Shown here: piece after piece, positions 37,262 through 49,200 of the stretch | How positions within the stretch are numbered: the first letter of the stretch is position 1 | Layout: every line of letters starts with the position of its first letter | From: Euonymus europaeus | Lineage: Eukaryota > Streptophyta > Magnoliopsida > Celastrales > Celastraceae | Direction: 5' to 3' | Assembly: GCA_963580455.1 (NCBI GenBank) | Contig: OY756961.1 | Location: 7,111,001-7,175,000, forward strand | DNA length: 64,000 nt | The notes under the pieces: generated by a model | The model's database searches: none | Seen by the model: only the letters and a program-made list of their open reading frames with translations | What the model was told of the DNA's origin: nothing | Made by a program: the position numbers and the translations under genes

Positions 37262-39089
37262 ATGGATAACTCTCAATCTAGTGGTCGTGGCTTATACAGT
37301 CAAGGTCATATGGGATCTAGTGGTCGACATGGACAAGGACATGGGAGAGGGAGTTCATCTCCTAACACCCCATCCCCATCATCTGTTAATTCTGTTCGAC
37401 CATCATTTTCTCAATTATTAGTCGATGATATATGGTTTGGACATCCACATCCCTCGTCCCCGATTCACCCCCCCAACCCCCACATTCCCTCTATCCCCCC
37501 ATCCTCCCCACTGCTTACATGCCATTTCCATCTGCCCATTTACCCAGTGCTTACATGTCATTGTCATCCACTCACATACCACAAATGGGATTCATGCCAC
37601 CTCCACCCACTGACATGGCATCTACTTTTGCACATGAGACACAAGCTCATGTACCTGAGACACAGACCCATATGCCCGACACACAGACTGATATACCTAA
37701 TACTTAGAATCCACCAGTAGCAAATCAGACGCATGAGGTTGGATCCTCCTCGTCTCAGAGGATTGGAGTTTATGATACAGACGGTCGTATGTGGATACGA
37801 CCTGATGGTAACTCGTAAGTACACTTATCTTTTTTTTCTATTTATTTACACTATTTATTTGAATATTTTATGTCAATTATAAAATTTTTAATTTATAAAT
37901 TTATAGGTTTGAGCCCGATGGAGTGAGTAGGAAGATCACTCAAATCTTAAAGAGTAAGTTTGAAAGTCCTGCCACAGTATGGAGCGAGACTACGCATGAG
38001 TAGAAGGATTACTATTTTGGAGAGTTCAAGGTGATTATAAAATATTGTTCAATTTTTAAAATTTGTTTTAATTCTTTAGTGTAACTATCTTCATTTGAAT
38101 TTATTTATTTTGTAGAAAAACTATAAGTGGGATCCTTCATATGACAAAGAAGTACAAGATCTTTGGAAAAGTAAGATTACAACTTCATTTCGACGTGCAA
38201 TGTTTGGTATCCGGAGTGGCGCAGACAAAGGAAAATGGATCCCGGAGAATATAAGAGCGGAGCTTGAAAGAAAGTGGGTTGACCCGACTTACATGATCAG
38301 AAGGGAGCAGGGAAAAAAGAATCGGGCATCTCAAACCGGCGGATCCGTTCACACCGGTGGATCCATTTCTGTGACACAACATCGCAAGCGAATGGTAAAT
38401 TTAAAAGTTTAAATTTTTTATTTTAAACTATTATGTATTTTATAAATATTAGTAAAACTGTCTTCAAATTTAAATTGCAGAATAGGAAACTTGGCCGTGA
38501 TCCCACCTTTCAGGAACTGTTTAATCATACTCATTTGAAAAAAGGTACAACGGTATTTGTCGATTCACGCTCAGCGAGTTTAAATGTAAGTGTTATATTT
38601 TATTATATTTTTAATAATCTATTAATATTTAATGATAATATTTGAAGCTATATATTAATTGAAATTTTTTATCAGGATGCCATCAGTCGCCTGAAGGACA
38701 CGTCATCCTCTCATGCATCGAGATCTGCATCCGGTGTCGAAGAGTCTCTGGACGATAATGTCTTATATCTTGAGGCGGTTGGCGGAATGAGTGTTAAAGG
38801 TCGCATCTATGGTATCGGATCAGAGGCAAAACGTCTGCGCGGCACATCTGGAATGAGCAGACCCTCAGCTTCTGAGACTGATCCGGACGTTGAGCAGTCG
38901 TTCCAAAGGGCAATTGCTGCAGTGATGGCTCATGTTGATTTGAAGCACCAGGAGTCTCAGCAGACTATAGCTAGATTGGAGCAGCAGCTGCACGATTTAC
39001 AGCAGCTCCATTTCGGGGCGCAGGATCCTGTGGATGATGTTGCTGGGGAGGAAGACGAGGATGGTGATTTCTCTGGCGATGATGCTTAG
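37262..39089 (+). pseudogene. TNPA-like CACTA protein (plant transposase, Ptta/En/Spm type)
   Basis: The accessory DNA-binding protein of the element, expected to bind the subterminal repeats. Five exons fit with GT-AG introns: 37262-37814, 37907-38030, 38116-38394, 38481-38585 and 38676-39089. Exon 1 is Ser/Gly/Pro-rich and changes frame around 37470-37510, in a C-rich tract. A TAG lies at 37705. Exon 2 encodes SRKITQILKSKF with a TAG in place of an expected tryptophan (THE*KDYYFGEFK). Exons 3-5 carry the conserved block KWDPSYDKEVQDLWKS, RTR-like basic residues, LGRDPTFQELFNHTH and a C-terminal coiled coil of about 30 residues (LKHQESQQTIARLEQQLHDL) ending in an acidic tail. Recognition is solid. 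The gene is inactive. Confidence 0.85.
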
Positions 39090-39369
39090 ATACACGAGTT
39101 GTCTTTTGTTTGATAAAACATTGTGGATTTATTAAATTTTATTGCAGAATTCTTTTTTTTTTAATTTTAATTCTATTATAATGATTTAGTTATTTATTTT
39201 CTAATTAATTTAGAATAAAAAATTAAAATGGTCAAATTATTATTAAAAATTAATAATTAAACATAAAGTTAAATATTATTTTTAATATTTTTTATCAAAT
39301 CAAATTATTTATGAATTTAATAATTATTTTTCAAAAATTATTATTTTATTTTAAAAATCATTAAAAATT

Positions 39370-39723
39370 CATTAGAGACGGAAACATCCGTCACTAATAC
39401 TCGTTCATTTCATTTTTTTAAAATTCATTAAATATATTAGAGACGGAAATTAGTGACGGAAATTTTCGTCTCCAATATCAGCCCGAAATTAGTGACGGAA
39501 TTCTCCGTCACTATTTATTTTTAACATAAATTCCAAAATCTTTTAGTGACGGAAAATTCCGTGACAAAAATCCGTCTCAAAATTCCGTGACAAAAATTTG
39601 CGACAGCGATTTTTGTCACGGAACTTTTTCCGTCACTAATTCCGTCTCTAACCTTTTTAGAGACGGAAAACTCCAATTTAGTGACGGATATTTCCGTCAC
39701 TAAAAAGCAATTTTCTGGTAGTG
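39370..39723. repeat. Right subterminal repeats of the CACTA element
   Basis: Dense TTAGTGACGGAA, GAGACGGAAA and TTCCGTCACTAA motifs in both orientations, matching the left end. The last one lies 16 bases inside the terminal inverted repeat. Confidence 0.9.
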
Positions 39724-40079
39724 GTTAGGACTAAATCTATATGAATGAGTTTACTTTAATTTTCGAAGGGCCTATTCAAGTGTTCGACTCTTAACTTAAA
39801 AACATTTTTGTTTATATAAGTTGTCTTCTTCTTTTTTTATCAAAAAAAATTAAAGGGCTTGAGTCCCTCTTCTTTGGACATGGATCCGCCACTTATGGTA
39901 ACATGGATTATCCGTCATTTGACAAAATATTATATAATAGTTACCATTTAACTTGACAAAGTGTTCTTACTTCTTAAAGAGTAAAGCCATCAAAACACCC
40001 GAAACTTACACGAATAATCTAATAATACTCATATAATATATATATGGTGGATATTTTCGCTCACGAAAAAAAATTATAC

Positions 40080-40300
40080 GCTACTAACAGATGATAGTCT
40101 GATTAGTCTACTTACTGAGTAAGGAGTAAGAGGTCTTGTGTTCGAATATCTCATGCTATCAATTTAAATGAGATTTATCACCATTATGATAAGAGTTGTA
40201 AAATAAAGAGAACCACCTCTCTCTGTGTAGTCCACCAAATCATTGAGTCTCCATATTTATATTGGGTATTCCCCTTCTTAATATAAAAAAAAAAACAAAG
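40080..40300 (+). mobile_element. SINE-like element
   Basis: A tRNA-type promoter layout is visible: an A-box-like TAGTCTACTTACTGAG near 40105 and a B-box-like GTGTTCGAATATC near 40139. A non-coding tail ends in an A-run at about 40287-40298. No target duplication was identified, so the call is tentative. Confidence 0.4.
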
Positions 40301-40320
40301 AAACTATACGCTCTGAACTA

Positions 40321-40402
40321 GACTCAATTTAGATGGTTATGCCTTCATCCATCACCAAGCAGACTCAGTTTAGATGGTTATGCCCTCATCCATCACCAAG
40401 CC
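40321..40402. repeat. 41-bp tandem duplication
   Basis: A unit starting GACTCAATTTAGATGG occurs at 40321 and again at 40362. The copies differ at two positions. Confidence 0.85.
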
Positions 40403-40712
40403 TCATGGATTCAAGGGAGAGGTGAGTTTTTTCATGAAATAAATACTCCGACAGGGAATTGAGAATTGAGACACTCTTTTTATACCTCCAAGTTTAGCCT
40501 AGAACGTACAATTTCTTAGTAAACGAAAAATATTTACCACAATATATATTTAAAAAGTTTAAATTCTCAATAATTTACTAGTAAAATTATGGCTATCAAA
40601 CAATTAATTTGATAGGCTAACTTGGGCTAATTACAACTGACAACCATTCTTCCCTACCAGATTTTGAACAAAACAATACTACTACTCACTTGAAAGTTGA
40701 ACCATCACATTC

Positions 40713-41846
40713 TTATTTCTCGAGATTTGTCGAATAAGTTTTTGACGTCCCAATTTGATCAGTCAACAAATCAACAACATCTCTCATGATTGGTCTATCT
40801 TTGAACATATCACTAGCACACATGCAGGCAATTCTAAAATACTCCTTAACCTTGACTTCATCCAGTTCATCTCTCGGTACAGTAGAATCAACCATCTCCA
40901 TTTCTCGACCTTCTTCCACCATTTTCCTAGCCCAATACACCAGTCCTACTTCTTTACCGTCGAGCACCATCGGCCAATTGGGGCGATTTCCCGTCGCGAT
41001 TTCAATCATCAGAATCCCAAAACTGTAAACATCGGCCTTCACCGTCGCCACCGTGGCACCATCCTTGTACTCCGGTGGCATGTATCCCATCGTACCGGCT
41101 ACTTGCGTCGAAACATGAGAATGTGAGCCATCGACCAATCTAGCGAGCCCAAAATCCGCAATATGGGCCTCAAAGCCCATATCTAACAACACATTGCCGG
41201 CCTTTATGTCCCTGTGAATGATTGGGTTGTGCAGCCCATGCAAATAAGCAAGCCCATTAGCTATGCCCTTCACTATACGGATCCTCGTCTCCCAAGATAA
41301 CGGCACAGCACTCTCTTCCGATGACGTGTCGTGTAGCCATTGGTACAGACTTCCTCTCTCTAAGAACTCGTAAATAAGTACCCTATCCCGACCCGAAATG
41401 CAGTACCCGAGAATCTTGACGATGTTCGGGTGCCGGAGCTTACCGAGGGTTTCCATCTCGGCCCGAAACTCACGGAACCCTTGAAAGGCGTCCGGGTCGA
41501 GCTTCTTGATTGCGACGATGAGTCCACAGGAGAGCGTGGCCTTGTAGACAAGACCAAAGCTGCCGTCTCCGATGATCAGATCAGGAGAGAAGTTCTTGGT
41601 CCCGATCTTCAGCTCCTCCATGGAGATGAGGTTCACGGATGGGTCGAACGACTGGCTCTCACCGATCGAGATGGAAGAGAGCTCGTGTTCTGGAACCGAT
41701 ACGGTCCGGGTCCTTTTCCGGGTTCTTCTAATAGGCTGGGTGGGCTTTTTGGTGGATTTGCAGATAATAATAATGAAAGAGATAATGATAATTGCAAGGA
41801 AGAAGCTTGCGGCAGCTGCAAGAACAGCTTGCAGAGTTCTATCCAT
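40713..41846 (-). CDS. Receptor-like Ser/Thr kinase lacking an ectodomain
   Basis: An intronless 377-residue membrane kinase. Only six residues precede a strongly hydrophobic segment (about 7-29), followed by a basic stop-transfer run (KSTKKPTQPIRRTRKR). The kinase domain occupies roughly 87-365: glycine loop GDGSFG (93-98), VAIK lysine 114, HRDIKAGN (211-218; an RD kinase, so likely activated by loop phosphorylation), DFG (231-233), GTMGYMPPE (251-259) and DVYSFG (272-277). All catalytic residues are present. The kinase resembles that of LRR receptor kinases of the PSKR/EMS1 group, yet no leucine-rich repeats are encoded upstream. The start at 41846 is chosen because it places a complete signal-anchor at the N-terminus and the next upstream frame differs. 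It probably signals from the plasma membrane with a partner receptor; the ligand is unknown. Confidence 0.92.
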   Translation of the reverse strand: MDRTLQAVLAAAASFFLAIIIISFIIIICKSTKKPTQPIRRTRKRTRTVSVPEHELSSISIGESQSFDPSVNLISMEELKIGTKNFSPDLIIGDGSFGLVYKATLSCGLIVAIKKLDPDAFQGFREFRAEMETLGKLRHPNIVKILGYCISGRDRVLIYEFLERGSLYQWLHDTSSEESAVPLSWETRIRIVKGIANGLAYLHGLHNPIIHRDIKAGNVLLDMGFEAHIADFGLARLVDGSHSHVSTQVAGTMGYMPPEYKDGATVATVKADVYSFGILMIEIATGNRPNWPMVLDGKEVGLVYWARKMVEEGREMEMVDSTVPRDELDEVKVKEYFRIACMCASDMFKDRPIMRDVVDLLTDQIGTSKTYSTNLEK

Positions 41847-43221
41847 GGAGATGGAGAGTTCCAGGAAGAGAAAACGCGTATTAAAGAAAGAGACGGATCG
41901 AAGCAGCCATGAAATGGCGTGAAAGGTGCGTTTTTCAAGGAAAATTAGAGAAGTCGTCTATAGAGTCAACGAGGTGGTGGCAGAAGCTTCAGTCGAGTGG
42001 ATGGGACGCGGGGGGTATGACTCGTTTACCGTTGGTTCTGATGGACGTTGCTGTTCCTTGATCATACGGTCCACATTAGTTTCCCCATTTTTGTGTTGGC
42101 TCATGATAAATGAACACTCACTTTTAAACTCCCTCTATACCTATAATGTCTTGTCATGTATTTTATAATTATTTAATTGTTTATAATTTATAAATTTCAC
42201 ATGTTGCATTTAACATTTTGCTTAATTGTCTTGTCATGTATTTTATAATTATTTAATTATTTATTATTTATAATTTATAAATTTCACATGCTGAATTTAA
42301 CATTTTGCTTAACGGTAATCTTTTTTTTTCCTCTCTCTAGTTGTATTATCAATAAATAAATAAAAGAGATAATGTTATCTTTTGTACAAAATCCATCTTG
42401 GTGAATGACTATATTTTACTATGAAAAAATAGTGTGCATGAATTAATAATTAATAATAAATAATACTTTTATTGAAAGTTTCATGTGTTTTTTATTTAGT
42501 TTGATTTGAATATTAAATTTAATAATAAATATTCATAATAAATTGAATTTATAAAAAATTTAGTAAACAATAAAAAATATCTATATATACATTCTCGATT
42601 ATCAAAAATAAAAGTGCATGAAGAGACTCATTTATCATGTTATGGACTATGATTTTTACAAGCTTAATATGTATATTTATGCAATTTTGCTTCATAAAAA
42701 CTAGTGTGGGCTTGGTTTTATTCTTAAGACAGATATTATTATCCACGTAAGATCAAGTGGGACCCATACTTTAAAATATATCTTGGAGACGATGTTTCAA
42801 AACTCAAAATTATCCACTCCAAAATAGGTCCCACGTCCACATGGGTTTCTACCTACAAGTGTATGATTCCAGTGGAAAAAAGACCCGTGAGCCCAAAGAT
42901 GTGTGCAGCACGTGGCAAACAATGATTGGGTTAAAAAGTTATAGAATGTTTAATAGTATAAAAAATAAGGAGTAGGGGTATAGGAGGGTTTGGCTTGCGG
43001 GTGGGGGGATGGGTTGGAAAGGTACAAAAAATTGTTTAAAATACAAAATTAACAATTCAAAGTTATAGTTACCTAATATTTTAAACAAAATATAGGATTC
43101 AAGTCAAAATCTTGAGATATCACTTTTTTCTTCTTTTTCTTTTGGTAAATCAATATTTTTCTTCTCAATGCATGTTGTGATGTTATGTCCTATTTTCTTG
43201 CAAAGTTTAAAGTTTGCTTTC
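41847..43221. other. Kinase upstream region and intergenic DNA
   Basis: Contains the 5' flank of the kinase gene, a two-copy 80-bp tandem repeat, then AT-rich DNA and GTGGGACCC motifs. No gene found. Confidence 0.5.
42148..42312. repeat. 80-bp tandem duplication
   Basis: GTCTTGTCATGTATTTTATA and the following 60 bases occur at 42148 and again at 42228. The second copy has a small insertion of about 8 bases in its AT-rich middle. Confidence 0.85.
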
Positions 43222-45476
43222 CTAATTCTTTCCTAATTCTTTTCCACCCTTCATTCGCTTTTGTTTAGGACGCCCTCTTGATTTAGAAATTGGAGGACAC
43301 AAAACCATACTACCACTTGCTATTTTAATGTCATCTAACCCAACTTCACTTACCAACATGACTTTACTAGCTTCATGGACATCAACTCCTTCACTATGCT
43401 TTTCTCTCATACGCCAATGTGAAAGTATATACTTTTACGGGATATCAAAGCAACCTTTGTGAATAAACACACTTAAAATATGACGACAAAGAATTTCTGA
43501 AAATTCAAAATGCTTTCAACTACATGTAATTGTCTCACCCATCCAAATTACTTTTTTCTTTGGCCCTTCATGTTTGTAGTATTGCAAAAGGAATTCTTTG
43601 TCCGGTTGTTGGTGAACCTCATATTGGCTAGCTCTCTCAAGCTCTTCTTGGAACATTTTCAATGCGAATGGTGTCAAAACATTTAGAGCTTTTTCCTTTA
43701 ACGGTGACATTGTCTTCATCGAATAATTTTTAAATTTTTTGAACATTGAATCATATACTTCTCTATGCTCGATAGTTTCTATAGAAATATCAACCTGTGA
43801 AATAATATTATAAATTTAGCAGTATAGATATACAAATAAAATTACATAAAAATCACATAAGTGAAAACAAACCTGTCAAACAAATTGGCTTAAACATGTG
43901 CGTGAATCAATGAATCGCTTTATGAAAGCATTTATACTTTCAGATCTCCCAGTCGTCGTCATTCCCCCAAAAAAGAAATCTCACAAATAAACATGCACCC
44001 AAAATTCTTTGATCTTGTATAGCCTATTCACATGCTTATTATTTTGCACATTATACTTTAACACCATTTGCGGTCATCCACTTTCAAATTCTTCCACGGT
44101 GTCCACATGATATTGCTCGTAGAAATCATTACATCACATGCAATATTGTGTATGGATAATTATTGTAAACCAACCACTAAATTTGGAGGTAATATGCCAA
44201 ATGCAAAATCTATGTTTTGTTGTAGGCAACTCTCTTGCAATAGATTCTGTAAGTCATGGGTCTTGATCAGTAAGTATTATCTTTGGTGGCTTTTCATCAA
44301 AAGTACAAATATCTAGAGAATTAAACAAGAAAATAGTTACTAACAATTCAAATAGTTAGATAACCAAAAACAACTAACCATAAAAAGAAGTTAAATATAC
44401 CTTTATTAACCATTGAAAAGCTTCCCTTGTCTCATTTCGAAGTAGTGCATAACCAAATAATATCGTCTTGCCATTATTGTTAATACCAACAAATATTCCA
44501 AAAGGCATGTCATAGGAATTCACCTTATAGGTAGTATCAAAGACAACTGCATCTCCATATTTTTAATACCAATCAAAACATGACGAAGAAGCCCAAAAAA
44601 TATGTTCTAACTTTCTTTCTTGATCAATGGTATGTGCATATTGAAATTTAGAGTTCTCTTCTTTTGTTATTTTACAATGCTCCAAAACTTCCATTGCATC
44701 ATTCTTTGAATGACTTTTTCTAACCTTATAGAAAAGGTTAGATATATCTTGACTAAGAAATGGAAGACTTCCATGTTTAACATTTTTCTCTAACTCCATA
44801 ACTCGTATTATTTATATAATAGAAAACCCCCTTCTTTCACCAAAATAATTCGATCTTGGTCTTTTTGACCTATATGTCGATTGGCTGGAAGAAAACATGC
44901 TCCAGATGGAGATAAAAGTTTATGATTGTGTTCCCCAATAAACTCTGTCACATGCCACTCAATAGGAAAAATATCAAAAGACTTTGCAATTCGCATATGA
45001 GCGTTACACTCACATCTCGAAGAAGGGGTATTCCGTTGCTTCATAGATAATTGAACAACTTTCAATGGTTGATGTCCTTCACGGTGACAAAAGAAATTAC
45101 GTCTCTTAAGTTTTCCATCTTAATTGAAAAACCGACCCTTCCGGATACAAAATCCATAATTTTGTGCGAATTGAAATGCTTCTTCTTCATTTAGAAAACA
45201 TTGTCCAACAAAAAGGCTCAAACTAATCTCCTCTTTTTCAAAATCCATATTAGTTGGAAACTCATTCAAGTCAAAGGAATACATGATAATGTAAACTTGA
45301 AAGAGATAAAATGGATGAAAAAAGATTACTTGATATGCTTCACGTGACTCTCTTACTTTGTATTTTCTTGTTCTCTCCAGCTTTGTTGCTTGCTCATATG
45401 AGGGAAAATAAAATGATTTTACCGTGACGATAAAAAAATGTCTCGGCTTCTTGGGGGGGATGTGGAGGGAAAACAA
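43222..45476 (-). pseudogene. FAR1-RELATED SEQUENCE / MULE transposase pseudogene
   Basis: All parts of a FAR1-type protein are present in order, but broken. FAR1 DNA-binding domain: FLNEEEAFQFAQNYGF near 45190, a stop at 45120, then CECNAHMRIAK and IGEHNHKL near 45000-44930. A frameshift near 44815 leads into ELEKNVKHGSLPF. The MULE domain follows (stop at 44563, then YGDAVVFDTTYKVNSYDMPF, IILTDQDP, FCIWHI, GRSESINAFIKRF), with more stops. The SWIM finger region (CS*KHFEFSEILCRHI) and a basic C-terminus with SRGRPKQKR end the gene. At least five stops and one shift rule out function. It could be a decayed host FRS gene or an old MULE, since no terminal inverted repeats were found. It differs from the FAR1 remnant at 35.6-36.4 kb. 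Confidence 0.85.
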
Positions 45477-46256
45477 AGTGTTTTTAGGCGGTAGAATTGC
45501 AAGAGGGAAAGAAATTTCAAGGGTAATTTTGTCTTATAATGCAGTTATTAATATGACACATATACAAGTACTCTCTTCTAGATAAAACGAGGGTCCCATC
45601 CTCTTTTTGTGTGCTTTAGCGGGCACACCCTAAGATATCCCGATTAGTGTAGTGTTAATTTGACTAAAATTGAAATGTTTTAAAAATACCTTGAAATTGA
45701 TCATAATCGCTACATTAAAAATAGCTCAAAATCGTTACTCCCATATTTACCAAGAAACGCCTTAGTAAATATTTTTTGTTTAAAATAAAAACTAAATGTA
45801 AACTAAAAATATTATCATGATCGGACATTAAAAACCAATAAAAGATATAATTTTTAAATTCATTATATTAAAACATTGATGTGACTATCAATGATCAGTC
45901 AGTCAATTAGTCTAATTTTTAACTATTTAAATAAAAGATACAATCATGAAAACAATGTCTTTGTGATGTAAGAACGAAGAATTAAAATCAATTGATGCCG
46001 TCTCTGAAGCATTTTTCTGAATATTAAATACCATAAATTAGCAATGCAGAGCTGTGGAATTGCGTTGTGTTTTGAAAGATTACTAAAGAAATGCAGATAC
46101 AAATCAGAAGGAGCGCCGCAAAAGACGAACAAACAGTCCACCATTGGGGACCCACACGGCATTGCCACATAGTCAAGTAATTGCACCTTGTTATACTTCA
46201 ATTCAATGGAAGTTAGAATGTAATGACTCTATCAATGAAGATTAACCATGCCATGT
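45477..46256. other. Intergenic; 3' flank of ASHH1
   Basis: AT-rich with no gene. The final 200-300 bases should include the ASHH1 3' untranslated region. Confidence 0.5.
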
Positions 46257-49200
46257 TTACAATTCCAGGTACTTCATTTCATTACCTGCTTCTCCTTCTC
46301 TGTCGGGAGGATTTATCGGTTGTCGTGGCTTCCGGGGAGTGCATACAACATTTCTGATAATCGACGAGTGGAGATCGAATTCTGCCTTGAGTTTGAGACA
46401 GCAAGCTTCAATCCACTTCTCAGCTACACTGGTAGCTACGTTGTCTTGCCTGTCTCTCTCGTGCTCCTCAATGGCCGGACGAATTTCATTGTACAAGGAA
46501 GCAAGCTCCGCGGTGGCATTGTTCTTGGTTTCCTGCAGGGTTACCAATATTTCAAAATTATTATGTGTAAGAATAAGACGTAATCAAAGAATGTTGTACA
46601 TACAAATATCAACATCTCTATCAAATGGTAGCTTCATCTATGAATTGAGACACCTGCCAAAACCATTTCCAATTTGTGAATGACGGCATCTTTGCTTACT
46701 AGACTACACAAAAGCGGAGTTCGATACAAAAATTCACTATTATTTCTGCTTGCAGAATCACGTTCACATCTCTACTCGTTCCGTTCCAAAATCTGAAATA
46801 CTTCCTTTGTTCGTCTTCTTTCACGGTTCTACTAAAAACTATATTTAAAATTCTTGAATTCATCAGAATGAAATCCAGATGTCTAGAAAGTAGAAAGTCG
46901 TTATTTACCAACTCTTTCACAAATTTCCAGCGGTTTCAGATTGGCTGCTTCATACATAAGACATTCTTTTTTATGGTAATTAACCTTGAGCATTTCAAAA
47001 AACACGCGGACATGGCAGACCGAATTATTAAAATTTCTCAAGAACTATGTACACACTCCATTCATGTAGAATTGCATTTGTGCACACACAATTACATTTT
47101 CAAGTATATGGCTGCAGTGCATGCATAACATCACCTCCTCTCTATAGTTGGCTTAATCTAACCAGCCTAATAAGCCAGTTACTAGTCTCTGTAATTAAAA
47201 ATACTCAACTGTGACCACAGATATCATGAAAAGGTCATAAAGCATAAATAAGCAGTTCGTACCTCATATCTTAAAACCTCTTCTTGAGCTTCTTTCGGCG
47301 CCAAGAGTTCAGCAAACTTTTTTGCATCAACTTGCTTTTGTGCCAGATGTTTTGCCTTTCCATTAGTATGGTGCAGAGGTCTTTTCTTTGGCAAGGGCCT
47401 TGATATGTGATAATTCCTGCAAGCACTATTGCTCCGGATGCGAGATATCATTGCATTGTTATGTGACATGGCCTGTTGAGTATCCTGGGAATACAATTTT
47501 ATCTCTGCAGGTGCTTCACTTTTCACAGTAGTTACGCCTTCCATTGGAGTTGAATCAAATGACTGAGAAACGAGAGCTGTGGAATCCCACTGATGCTCCA
47601 ATCCCGAACTAACATTCAATATTTTGGGAATATTGTATTCAAAATTTGAGATGTCAACAGTTTTAAGGAGCTTGGGTGAAGGCTCGTCTTCTGCAGAATC
47701 ATACAATGGGATTTTTTCAACTGAATACCTGAAATCAAAAAGAAGCACATTAAGCTAATGATAAAACAACTTTCATAAAGAATAAGAAAAAAGTAGAGAA
47801 AAAACAAAATTCGGAATAACTATGCAAATAGAATAGTGCATTTTCACTTTCATGTGATATCATTCCTGTTTTCTCAAGGCCCTCCCAGTGAAAAATGGAA
47901 GAACTTGTGCCAGACTCCAGAGTAACAATTTAACAAAGAAAGAAAAGGAAAGCATCACGATTCTGTAAAAGAAACTCAAAACATTTACAACCATTCCATC
48001 AAACTGCTTTTCCTCTCATACTGAATGTAACATTTAGTAGTCATTCATTTCATAAAAGCCACAATGAAGCTGATGCTATATAACATAATAATATTTTTAT
48101 TTGGACCAAAGAAGTAAATTGCACAAGGGCAAGCAAAGTCGACCAAGCGAATACTTGATCATCAGATTCCATCGCAAACGGCCCATCAAAGAAAACCTCG
48201 GCAGGATTCATTATTTTTCAAGTACAAATTGAATAATATTAGTCAAATATCCAATAGGGTGAAATAAGAAGAGTGACAGTAAAAAAATGAGCACCTGCAA
48301 TAAAAGTGCATAAGGTAGGACACTGTAATATTTAAGGATACCCAAAGCCATGAGGTAATGTGACTGCATCATAGAGTACAAGCTAGCGTACCTATCATCA
48401 TCATCCTCCCACAGATAAGTATCCTCCTAAAAGAGAAGTTGCAAAACATCAAAGAAAATAATAGAAAATCAGAATATCAATCAGAGAGGATTAACTTCCA
48501 CGAACGAAATATAAAATATCCACTAAAAGAAGGTATATTAAAGCAAAACAAATCATAAAGAAATAAAGAAATGGCAAAAGCTATGATGGGAAATTGCTAC
48601 AACAACGTAAGGCATAAGAAGCATTCAGTAATTATGAAGAGTTGATAAACAAATTATCTGAAATGAGAAAAAACAGTTAATTCCTTGTTACCTTCAAGGA
48701 TTTGCAGTCCAGTCATGCTTTCCTTATTGAAGTCTTGTGTATTCTCATCAGATACCTTCAGCTCATAACCAATTTATACTTCCTTTTATTTTTTGATACA
48801 TAAAATGTTGATTAAAACAGGGAGACAAGGCAGGCTTCACAATTGCAAACAACATTAGACATGAGATCAATCACATCAGTAAGAAATTTTCCTCAACAAG
48901 GCCCAGAACGGCACAATGACATTTCAATTATACCAATTAAAAAAATAATTTGACCAATTATTCTTAACCACTCCGAGGTTAGTTTACGTGCTCTCAAAAG
49001 CCCTACTTTGAACAGAAATAACATCCTCAAGGCTCAAGCCCTCTAGCAAAAATTACAAGCCTTAATTTCCTCCTCAACCTTTCTGGAATTCCCATTCATT
49101 GTAGAGCTACTCCTCAAGACTTTCTTACCCAAGCACATTGAAGCATAAGATGATCAACATTCTCCTCTCTCATGTTGCATAAGAGACATCAGTTTGCAAA

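Larger units (their letters stand above)
28739..39723 (+). mobile_element. CACTA (En/Spm) DNA transposon, 10,985 bp
   Basis: The element begins CACTACCAGAAAA and ends TTTTCTGGTAGTG, a 13-bp perfect terminal inverted repeat. It is flanked by a 3-bp target duplication GTT (28736-28738, 39724-39726). Both subterminal regions are dense in TAGTGACGGAAA motifs. Inside are a TNPD-like transposase gene and a TNPA-like gene, both on the plus strand in the usual order, plus a nested Mutator-like element. Both genes carry premature stops, so the copy should not transpose alone, though its ends could still be acted on in trans. Assignment is secure. Confidence 0.97.
39727..40712. other. Intergenic; 3' flank of the receptor kinase
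   Basis: Apart from a SINE-like stretch and a 41-bp duplication annotated separately, AT-rich with no gene. The last 100 bases are the probable 3' untranslated region of the kinase. Confidence 0.5.

Noticed and set aside
37425..37824. Alternative Pro-rich frames in the TNPA region
   Set aside because: They reflect a frameshift in the low-complexity first exon of the TNPA-like gene and do not form separate genes.
41430..41922. Long plus-strand frames opposite the kinase gene
   Set aside because: They are antisense shadows of the kinase coding sequence, with no domain of their own.
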